A DNA stretch of 5,378 nt, taken from contig CALWKT010000106.1 in NCBI GenBank assembly GCA_944381335.1, positions 1-5,378 of the forward strand. Reading direction: 5' to 3'. Position 1 is the first letter of the stretch. Each line of letters starts with the position of its first letter. The stretch comes from an uncultured Christensenellaceae bacterium (GTDB lineage Bacteria > Bacillota_A > Clostridia > Christensenellales > UBA3700). Under the pieces are notes generated by a model. That model did not search any database. It worked only from the letters and a program-made list of their open reading frames with translations, and had not been told where the DNA came from. The position numbers were made by a program, and so were the translations under genes. Below are positions 1-5,082 of the stretch, piece after piece.

Positions 1-56
1 ATGATTTTTAGTGAGTGTTTTAGCGAGGCGAGCGCAGATAATATTATAATATTTTC

Positions 57-71
57 AAGGGAGAATCGTTA
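57..71 (+). promoter_or_regulatory. Shine-Dalgarno-like site facing a TTA instead of a start codon
   Basis: AAGGGAGAA at 57-65 is a good ribosome binding site. Five bases after its AAGGGAG core, at 69-71, lies TTA AAA AAC, in frame with the small ORF that ends at 326. TTA is not a normal start codon, though it is one base from TTG. Either the start of that ORF has been lost by mutation, or the site is a chance purine run. The spacing and the match are seen directly; the interpretation is inference. Confidence 0.3.
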
Positions 72-104
72 AAAAACACACAAAAGGCGCGCCTTAGGGC
101 TGGT

Positions 105-326
105 TTGTATTATTCTGGTCTGGTATACGACGGGACAGGCAAATTCCGCCTCTACTATTTCGACTATAACTCGCTGGTGGAACGCAAGAAAGAACGAAAC
201 TTCGAATATACGATGAAATTCTCTCTCGCCGTCGCGGTCGTCACGCTCTCTCTGTACGCTCTTTCCGGCGCGGTAATAAACGAAAGAAACAAGATAAAGC
301 GGAGTAAAAACCGGCAGGACGCGTAA
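105..326 (+). CDS. Doubtful small protein with one membrane segment
   Basis: I do not recognise this 73-residue ORF. It starts at TTG 105, with a weak AGGG at 96-99, and stays open upstream as far as codon 42. A likelier original start is codon 69, which follows a strong ribosome binding site but reads TTA. The N-terminal third is rich in aromatic residues (GLYYSG, RLYYFDY). A basic stretch, RKKER, is at residues 28-32. One hydrophobic segment at about 39-58 (FSLAVAVV...ALSGAVI) could cross the membrane, and a basic tail (RNKIKRSKNR) follows. The codons favour C or G in third position, as in the clear genes of this window, which argues for present or past coding. The ORF could be a remnant or the C-terminal end of a decayed membrane protein. 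It is convergent with the operon to its right and shares that operon's terminator. No function is proposed. Confidence 0.33.
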   Translation: MYYSGLVYDGTGKFRLYYFDYNSLVERKKERNFEYTMKFSLAVAVVTLSLYALSGAVINERNKIKRSKNRQDA

Positions 327-346
327 ACGAAAGATATAACGGAACA

Positions 347-387
347 GACGGATAACTAAATACTTGTCCCAATTTTTCGTATCCGTC
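347..387. repeat. Inverted repeat GACGGATA / TATCCGTC
   Basis: Perfect 8-base arms lie at 347-354 and 380-387, separated by 25 bases. The repeat sits between the small ORF and the terminator, and no gene overlaps it convincingly. The arms could form a weak stem in RNA or be a spaced protein site. Nothing nearby (T-run, promoter) says which, and an 8-base match over this distance could arise by chance. Confidence 0.35.
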
Positions 388-434
388 GGAAAATAAACAG
401 GCAGGTCGTGAGACGTGCGGCAATACAATCGCGC

Positions 435-468
435 AAAAAAACGGAGCGGTTTTCCGCTCCGTATTTTT
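435..468. terminator. Bidirectional intrinsic terminator after the redox operon
   Basis: The perfect 9-bp stem is ACGGAGCGG (441-449) with CCGCTCCGT (454-462), around a TTTT loop. TTTTT at 464-468 follows on the + strand, and an A-run at 435-441 gives a U-run on the - strand. It can therefore stop the - strand operon, whose last stop codon is about 20 nt away at 482-484, and also any + strand transcript from 1-326. GC-rich stem plus T-tract is the standard rho-independent form. Confidence 0.9.
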
Positions 469-481
469 ATTTCCTTTGCCG

Positions 482-1636
482 TTATTCGAGACCCGCCGGC
501 ACGATTATCTCCATATCCGAATCGGGATAAGAACAGCACGGATGGATATAGCCGAATTTGAGGTCGGCAAGTCTTCTCTTATCCGCGCCCGCAATACTGA
601 ATTTGCCTGAAACCAGCTTGCTGTGGCAGAAACCGCAACCGCCCGCGCGACACTTGCTGGGCACTTTGAGCCCCGCTCTTTCCATAGCGACGAGAATGGT
701 CTCTCTGCTGTCTGCCTTGACGGTATACACGTTGTCTCTTATATGCACGGTGAGAGTATATTCCGCTTTCTTTACGTCGCGCACTCCCACACAGTTGGCT
801 TCCTTCTTCACACGTTTGCCGCCTACTCCTAGCGCCGCGAGTTCCTTGTCGAGGAATGCGTACATCGCCTGAGGTCCGCACGCCATCACCGTGTACTTTT
901 CGGGCGCGTATTTCGCGATGAGTTCTTTGGTGACGAAGCCGTTTTCGTACTTATCGCTCTTTTCGTCGCTGAGCACGTATACGACTTTGAATTTATCGGA
1001 TACCAGCGCGTCAAGTTCTTTTTTGAACGCGATGTCCTTTTCTGTACGCGCGCCGTAAAGCAATATCAGCCTGAAGTCTTCGCTGCCCTCTTTGAGCGCC
1101 TGCGCCATTGAGTAGAGCGGAGTGATGCCGCTGCCGCCCGCAACGCCTACGACCACTTCTTCGTCCTTGATGCCCTCGTAGTCGAAAAATCCCGACGGAT
1201 CGCCTATTATCATTTCGTCGCCCACTTTGGCGTTGTCGAAAAGCCAGTTGCTGAAAAAGCCCGCTTTTTTTACGGTGACAGAAAGTTTGCCCTCTTTGAG
1301 CGCCGTCAGAGGCGAAGAAGATATCGCATACGGTCTGTTGACGACCGCTCCGTCAACGGTCGCGGTAAGTTCGACGTACTGACCCGCGCGGAAGAACGCC
1401 TTTTTCGAAAGTTCGAAAGTGTAAGTCTTCATATCCGCGGTTTCTTTCTTTATCTCAACAAGTTTTGCCTTCTGGTTGCCGGGGTGAATGATCTTCGCCG
1501 TCTCGTTGACTTTATAAGTCCTGGGGAGCGGAGTCGCCGGAGCCGCGTCGAAAGCCGCGCGGCGGTTGGGTACGAGCTTTTTGAAACGGAGCAGATCCAT
1601 AAATCCGAATATCTGTTTTTTAAATTTGAACGCCAT
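482..1636 (-). CDS. NAD(P)H:flavin/[2Fe-2S] reductase, ferredoxin-NADP reductase type
   Basis: This 384-residue electron-transfer protein has the domain order flavin, NAD(P), [2Fe-2S], as in PaaE-like, Hcp-reductase-like and phthalate-dioxygenase-reductase-like enzymes. The flavin-binding barrel (about 55-155) contains RPYAISSSP (101-109), the flavin motif, in a form that suggests FAD, and GFFSNWL (126-132). The nucleotide domain (about 160-260) has GVAGGSGITPLYSM (164-177) and the late ACGP (252-255). The C-terminal ferredoxin domain (about 293-380) has cluster ligands C329, C334, C337 and C367, the canonical C-x4-C-x2-C-x29-C pattern. The first 40 or so residues are a basic/hydrophobic extension (DLLRFKKLVPNRR) outside the catalytic domains, perhaps for membrane or partner contact. 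No signal peptide is evident, so it is cytoplasmic. The start ATG lies 4 nt after the upstream oxidoreductase gene, with GAGGGAGGG ahead of it, and a terminator follows. By inference it feeds electrons from NAD(P)H to the CrtI-like enzyme. Alternatively, its partner is an unlinked oxygenase or hybrid-cluster protein. Confidence 0.92.
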   Translation of the reverse strand: MAFKFKKQIFGFMDLLRFKKLVPNRRAAFDAAPATPLPRTYKVNETAKIIHPGNQKAKLVEIKKETADMKTYTFELSKKAFFRAGQYVELTATVDGAVVNRPYAISSSPLTALKEGKLSVTVKKAGFFSNWLFDNAKVGDEMIIGDPSGFFDYEGIKDEEVVVGVAGGSGITPLYSMAQALKEGSEDFRLILLYGARTEKDIAFKKELDALVSDKFKVVYVLSDEKSDKYENGFVTKELIAKYAPEKYTVMACGPQAMYAFLDKELAALGVGGKRVKKEANCVGVRDVKKAEYTLTVHIRDNVYTVKADSRETILVAMERAGLKVPSKCRAGGCGFCHSKLVSGKFSIAGADKRRLADLKFGYIHPCCSYPDSDMEIIVPAGLE

Positions 1637-1640
1637 AGTT

Positions 1641-3164
1641 TCAGCCCTCCCTCTTTATATCGCCCACGGTCTGTCTGCCCGTGATATCTCCTGAGAAATA
1701 CGCGCTGGAATAGCCCGAAAGTCTCATTGAGAAGCCGCCTGCAAAGCGCAGTCCTCTGGTCTTGTGATCTTCAGCCATCATCAGAAGTCTGGGCATGAGT
1801 CCGTCCCAGTACTGAGATTCGTAGCCGTAAATGCCTCCCTCCGGGTGACCGCAGTAACGCGCGTAAGTCATCGGGGTCGCAACTGAGATCTCCTCTATGC
1901 TGTCACGGATCCTGCAACCGGTATCCTGTTCAAACCTCGCGATCATCTTGTTCGCGACGTAATCCTTTACCTTGAAATAATCCTCAGGCTTTACGTTAGC
2001 CCAGTCGTCGCTCATATAAAGGGTCGTAAAATACATCATGCACGTGCCCTCGGGCGAGCAATCAGGGTACGCCCTGTTAAGACATACCGTTGCCTGCACC
2101 TCGTTGGTCTCGATCTTCTTCATGATGTCGTACTGCTTCACTGTGTCCATCGTGTCGTACAGGAAGTAGTTGTGATTGGTTATTCCCAGTTCGTCTGCCG
2201 ATTTGTTAAGACCGAGGAACATCGTGAAACCTCTGCCCGCGAATTTGCGCGCGTTGGTCTCTTTCAGTATGCGCTCGTCGACATTGTCCATCATCTTGCC
2301 GTATACGATATGCGGCGAACAGTTGGCGATAACGTGACGCGTCTGTATCTCGTCGCCGTTGCTCAGCACGACACCTTCCACTCCGCCGTCTGCGCCCGTC
2401 TTTATTTTCACCGCTTCGGTATTGAACCAGACGTCGCCGCCCAGCTCTCTTATCCTCTCGACCATAGCGAGAGAAATCTCGTGAGAACGCGATTTGGGCA
2501 TCGCCGCGCCGCGCGTGATATACCTTATCACCATCGAAGAATAATGCAGGAAGCTGAGATCGTCGCAATGCGCGCCGAGATAGCACCAGTAAGCGTTCAA
2601 TATATCCTTCGCTCTCTTGGGCATCTTTATCGCGTCAAGCACTTCGTTGACCGAATAAGATCCGCATTTTACGAAATTTGCGTACTGAGAAAGCATCACC
2701 TTCTGATCTGTCTGTCCGTTCACCGAGTTGCTGTAAGCCTGCGCCGCTCTTACCTCCTCTGCCAGGTCGAAGAACTTCTCCATCGACTTTCTGCTGCCGG
2801 GAACGTAATACTCCATTTTGTCGATAAACGCCTTTATGCCGAAAGGCATGGTCGCGTCTATCTTCTCCTCACGGGATATCACCCTGTAAGCTTCAGGGAT
2901 CTGCAACCATTCGATCTTATCGGTCACTCCCAGCTGATCGAACAACACTCTTACGTCGCCCGCATTGTCTGCCGTGCCGAAGTCGTTGAGTTCGTGAAGC
3001 GACGCTTCAAACTCAAACCTTCCGCGCCTGAAACTGGTCGCGAATCCGCCGGGGATATTGTGCTTTTCGACAAGAAGGGTCTTTGCCCCGCCCTGCAAAA
3101 GCCTTATCGCCGCCACCAGTCCGCCGTTTCCTGCGCCGATAACCACCGCGTCGTACTTTTTCAT
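1641..3164 (-). CDS. FAD-dependent oxidoreductase, CrtI / phytoene desaturase-RetSat superfamily
   Basis: This is a 507-residue, full-length member of the CrtI-like family (phytoene desaturases, carotene isomerases, retinol saturases). The N-terminal Rossmann fold shows VVIGAGNGG (7-15), the FAD ADP-binding loop, E33 in place to bind the adenosine ribose, and the family GG at 39-40 (HNIPGGFATSF). FEFEASLHEL (50-59) replaces the F-D-x-G-P type of classic carotenoid desaturases. HVIANCSP (277-284) is the second dinucleotide-binding strand region. Near the end are TPMTYARYCG...GGIYGYE (430-449) and the C-terminal FAD segment LRFAGGFSMRLSGYSSAYF (472-490). Family members oxidise or reduce C-C double bonds in hydrophobic polyenes; the substrate here is unknown. 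The start ATG follows AAAAGGAGG, 38 nt after the TetR gene. With a reductase next door and no carotenoid synthesis genes in view, I infer a double-bond reductase working on a lipid-like compound; a desaturase is the alternative. Confidence 0.92.
   Translation of the reverse strand: MKKYDAVVIGAGNGGLVAAIRLLQGGAKTLLVEKHNIPGGFATSFRRGRFEFEASLHELNDFGTADNAGDVRVLFDQLGVTDKIEWLQIPEAYRVISREEKIDATMPFGIKAFIDKMEYYVPGSRKSMEKFFDLAEEVRAAQAYSNSVNGQTDQKVMLSQYANFVKCGSYSVNEVLDAIKMPKRAKDILNAYWCYLGAHCDDLSFLHYSSMVIRYITRGAAMPKSRSHEISLAMVERIRELGGDVWFNTEAVKIKTGADGGVEGVVLSNGDEIQTRHVIANCSPHIVYGKMMDNVDERILKETNARKFAGRGFTMFLGLNKSADELGITNHNYFLYDTMDTVKQYDIMKKIETNEVQATVCLNRAYPDCSPEGTCMMYFTTLYMSDDWANVKPEDYFKVKDYVANKMIARFEQDTGCRIRDSIEEISVATPMTYARYCGHPEGGIYGYESQYWDGLMPRLLMMAEDHKTRGLRFAGGFSMRLSGYSSAYFSGDITGRQTVGDIKREG
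1645..1653 (-). promoter_or_regulatory. Ribosome binding site of the reductase, inside the upstream gene
   Basis: Read on the - strand, GAGGGAGGG lies 8 nt before the ATG at 1636. It is within the last codons of the CrtI-like gene, whose stop is at 1641-1643. Ribosomes finishing the first gene would be placed to start the second, which suggests translational coupling and fixed stoichiometry of the two products. It also fixes the start at 1636. Confidence 0.8.
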
Positions 3165-3169
3165 GTCTG

Positions 3170-3178
3170 CCTCCTTTT
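3170..3178 (-). promoter_or_regulatory. Strong ribosome binding site of the CrtI-like gene
   Basis: AAAAGGAGG on the - strand lies 5 nt before ATG 3164 and is nearly an ideal anti-16S match. It is the only signal in the 38-nt gap after the TetR gene. No promoter or terminator is visible there, so the two genes should share one transcript, with the enzyme translated more strongly than the regulator, whose own site is AAGGGAGA. Confidence 0.8.
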
Positions 3179-3202
3179 ATATTGAATTTGTTTTTTACTG
3201 CT

Positions 3203-3784
3203 TTACGGTTGCGCGCCTCCCGACGCGTCTTTCTCCTGCCCTATCTTCAACATAACGCCGACGTATACGTCCGACAACATCGCGCTTATCTCGTCTTCTG
3301 AAAATTTTGCCGTTCCCGTCGCGATCATAGTGGCTATACCGTGAGAGAAAAGCCAGAGCTCTCTGAACACCCGCCTCGCGTCATCATCGGAAACGCCTTT
3401 TTCCTTTACGATCACGTCCACGGCGAACGGAGTGTTTTCATCGTCGAGAAGATCTGAAGGATCAGTCTTTCCGCTCATATAAAGCAATCTGAAAAGCGGA
3501 GTCTCGTCTCTCGCAAACGCGATATAATTCAGTCCTACCGTCTTGAAGGGATTCACGCCCTGCCTCTCATCCCTGAGTTTTTCCGCAAAAAATGCCTTCG
3601 CGCGCTCGAGCACCTTTTCAGAAACTTCTGCCATACCTGAAAAATACCAGAAGACAGGCTGGGTCGAACAGCCGGCTTCAGCCGCCAGACTTTTAGCGGT
3701 AAGCGCGCCGTATCCCCTCGTTCTGACAAGTCTGAACGCCGCGTCTTCTATATTTTTTGCTGTCACTTTAGGCCTTGGAGGCAT
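3203..3784 (-). CDS. TetR/AcrR-family transcriptional repressor
   Basis: This 193-residue protein is a normal length for TetR regulators. The DNA-binding part is residues 9-53: helix 1 with NIEDAAFRLVRTRGYGALT, then the turn LTAKSLAAEAGCS and the recognition helix STQPVFWYF (40-48). The remainder is helical. RELWLFSHGIATMIATG (141-157) resembles the C-terminal ligand/dimer domain with the W-x-x-x-H-G pattern (WHG, TetR_C_33 type). Such proteins usually repress their own operon and release DNA on binding a small, often hydrophobic ligand. It is the first gene of the operon, ahead of the two redox genes, which fits substrate-responsive autoregulation. The start ATG 3784 has AAGGGAGA 6 nt upstream, and the promoter lies close by with an inverted repeat around it. 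Family assignment is firm; the ligand is unknown. Confidence 0.93.
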   Translation of the reverse strand: MPPRPKVTAKNIEDAAFRLVRTRGYGALTAKSLAAEAGCSTQPVFWYFSGMAEVSEKVLERAKAFFAEKLRDERQGVNPFKTVGLNYIAFARDETPLFRLLYMSGKTDPSDLLDDENTPFAVDVIVKEKGVSDDDARRVFRELWLFSHGIATMIATGTAKFSEDEISAMLSDVYVGVMLKIGQEKDASGGAQP

Positions 3785-3811
3785 TGTCTTTCTCCCTTGT
3801 TTCCTGATTAT

Positions 3812-3840
3812 ATATTAACCGTTATGTATCGCTTTGTCAA
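3812..3840 (-). promoter_or_regulatory. Promoter of the tetR-redox operon
   Basis: On the - strand a perfect -35 TTGACA (3835-3840) is followed after 17 bases by -10 TAATAT (3812-3817). A second, farther TATAAT begins 5 bases later but at a poor 22-base spacing. Transcription would begin near 3805, giving a leader of about 20 nt that already contains the ribosome binding site. This is typical of a sigma-A promoter and is the only strong one upstream of the operon. Confidence 0.8.
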
Positions 3841-3851
3841 TATACGGTTAA
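3815..3851. promoter_or_regulatory. Inverted repeat bracketing the operon promoter; likely TetR operator
   Basis: TTAACCGT (3815-3822) and ACGGTTAA (3844-3851) are perfect 8-base inverted arms, 21 bases apart. One arm overlaps the -10 box of the operon promoter and the other abuts its -35 box, so a bound protein would block polymerase. The left arm is itself part of a short odd palindrome, TAAC-C-GTTA (3816-3824). TetR proteins normally bind palindromes near their own gene. The wide spacing could mean two dimers or two separate half-sites. The repeat is seen; the protein bound is inferred. Confidence 0.6.
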
Positions 3852-3868
3852 ATTTTTAACAAATTGTT
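3847..3868. repeat. Overlapping AT-rich palindromes beside the operator
   Basis: GTTAAA-TT-TTTAAC (3847-3860) overlaps the right operator arm, and AACAA-A-TTGTT (3858-3868) follows directly. Both are perfect but AT-rich, so chance is likely. If real, they could be extra repressor contacts, or sites for the AraC-type protein, between the two divergent promoters. Confidence 0.25.
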
Positions 3869-3876
3869 TGATTTAA

Positions 3877-3905
3877 TTTTTGTTGAACGAAAATTATGTT
3901 ATACT
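3877..3905 (+). promoter_or_regulatory. Candidate promoter of the AraC-type regulator
   Basis: TGTTATACT at 3897-3905 is an extended -10 box (TG-n-TATACT). The matching -35 region 17 bases upstream (TTTTTG, 3877-3882) is weak, as is common when the extended element is present. Transcription would begin near 3912, leaving an untranslated leader of about 110 nt before ATG 4025. The site faces away from the tetR operon promoter, 37 bases from that promoter's -35 box. Confidence 0.45.
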
Positions 3906-3977
3906 TGAAATACTGATCAATATTGGTTTTCGTAGTCGTTCTAAAGGAAATCTTCTCAGCGCTTCTTCAAAGCTTTC

Positions 3978-3996
3978 CGTTTGTCGGGACAAAACG
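3978..3996. promoter_or_regulatory. Dyad TTTGTC-GG-GACAAA in the leader of the AraC-type gene
   Basis: Perfect 6-base arms at 3980-3985 and 3988-3993 are extended by CG...CG with a one-base bulge, about 30 nt before ATG 4025. As DNA it is a compact palindrome suited to a dimeric regulator. As RNA it would be a small hairpin with a CGGG loop and no T-run, so not a terminator. Autoregulation of the AraC-type gene is one possible role; this is inference. Confidence 0.3.
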
Positions 3997-4024
3997 CAAT
4001 CCATAAAGTGATGACGGTGTATCT

Positions 4025-4881
4025 ATGAGTCTTTTAAACGAAAAAATCGTAAACAACTCCGCGAAAGCGGTCAATAACATCTGCTTCGTAAAATCGGCAG
4101 GCATTGTCAGCCCCGATCCTTCCTGGATGGCAATCAGAGAGGATTCTCATGACGTTCTCGCTTTCTACATCTCGGACGGAAAAGCAAAACTGACCGCCGC
4201 CGGAGGAGAATACCCTCTTTACAGGGGGGATTGCGTTATCTTCCCTTCCAGAAAGTACAGCAAGATCCAGAGTGACGCAAAAAATCCGCCGTCGGTACAC
4301 TGGCTCCGCTTCGGAGGAGAACTGGCTGAAGCGATGATCAGATGTTACTTTCCCAATATGCGCGCGATAATCTCGACGTGCGACGTAAGAGACTGTTTTT
4401 CAAGAGCTTTCGAACTCCTCTCTCAGAATTCCGACGCGGACGACGAGCTGACGCTCCTCATCCTGAAACTTGTGATCTCCGTCAAAAACTCGCTCAGCAC
4501 GACTCAGACGGGCAGAATAAAGCCGGGCGCGTCATCCAACAAATTCGAAGAATATATAGTCTCTCACATGTATGACAAGCTCGACGTACACGATTTTGCG
4601 GAACATTTCGGCATGTCTGTTCCGGCATTGACAGGCGTTCTCAAGCGCAATTCGGCAAGACTCCGTACCAGTATTACCTTTCCGTAAAGATCGAAATGGC
4701 AAAAAATATGCTTTCCTCCTCGGATTCTTCGGCAGACGACATCGCAGAGAGGCTGTGTTTCACTGACCGCACTCATTTTTCCAAACTTTTCAAACGCGAA
4801 ACGGGCATGACTCCTGCCGAATACAGAAACGCCGGAGCGGGAAAACGTCGCTCAAAAGCAGAAAAACCGCAGGAGGTCTGA
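4025..4881 (+). pseudogene. AraC-family transcriptional regulator, frameshifted between its two helix-turn-helix motifs
   Basis: The first reading frame (4025-4687) gives the N-terminal cupin sensor domain: FYISDGKAKLT (48-58), GEYPLYRGDCVIFPS (61-75) and VHWLRFGG (91-98). The first helix-turn-helix follows (LDVHDFAEHFGMSVPALTGVLKR, about 186-208), and the frame then runs out of the family after codon 208. From TTC 4651 the frame one base back resumes the family exactly: FGKTPYQYYLSVKIEMAKNML, then the second motif SADDIAERLCFTDRTHFSKLF and GMTPAEYR, ending at 4881. One missing base near 4649-4650 explains it; repaired, the protein would have 285 residues, normal for the family. No slippery heptamer is visible, so programmed frameshifting is unlikely. 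As written, the product lacks its second DNA-binding motif. ATG 4025 is the only start, because an in-frame stop lies at 4004, and its ribosome binding site is weak. It is divergent from the tetR operon and may have regulated it in response to a sugar or other small molecule. Confidence 0.88.
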
Positions 4882-4906
4882 AAGGTCTGAGCCGTGAGAA
4901 CCCGGC

Positions 4907-4941
4907 AAAAAAAGCGGAGAAAACTCTCCGCTTATATTTTT
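4907..4941. terminator. Bidirectional terminator between AraC-type gene and phosphatase gene
   Basis: The perfect 9-bp stem is AAGCGGAGA (4912-4920) with TCTCCGCTT (4925-4933), around an AAAC loop. ATATTTTT follows on the + strand. The A-run at 4907-4913 makes a U-run on the - strand. It lies 25-60 nt after the AraC-type stop codon. It is also the first good stop for the converging phosphatase transcript, about 150 nt beyond that gene's stop. Confidence 0.88.
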
Positions 4942-5082
4942 GAAATCTGCAGATCCGCTTGTCATTCTTCCGGCACGATCTGCAAGCCCGTCCGTCACAA
5001 TGCCGGCTTCATCGGCACAGCCCCGTGACCGGTCGGGATAAGAAATTCAGGCAAGCTCAATTCAAATCATTGCCGTTTATCT

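Noticed and set aside
22..50. TATAAT at 45-50 as a promoter for the small left ORF
   Set aside because: There is no acceptable -35 box 16-18 bases upstream, and transcription would start on top of the ribosome binding site at 57-65.
1..72. 23-codon ORF beginning with ATG at base 1 and ending TAA at 70-72
   Set aside because: It could be a short peptide or the tail of a gene to the left, but there is no family signal and no upstream sequence to judge a ribosome binding site.
69..539. 156-codon open frame on the - strand over the left end
   Set aside because: It would start inside the reductase gene, run through the perfect terminator stem and overlap the small + strand ORF. Its composition (many Arg, Tyr, Phe with no pattern) looks non-coding.
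2172..3185. Long open frame on the + strand opposite the CrtI-like gene (337 codons)
   Set aside because: It lies entirely antisense to a gene with clear family motifs, has no recognisable domain or good ribosome binding site, and is the usual by-product of strong third-position bias on the other strand.
4640..4660. Programmed -1 frameshift in the AraC-type gene
   Set aside because: The junction lacks an X-XXY-YYZ slippery heptamer and no obvious stimulatory structure is visible. A lost base or sequence error is simpler.
4992..5029. Stem-loop GTCAC..TGCCG / CGGCA..GTGAC downstream of the phosphatase gene
   Set aside because: The two 5-bp helices are separated by internal loops and no T-run follows on either strand, so it is not a convincing terminator. 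The stem at 4912-4933 serves better. It may be a chance structure.
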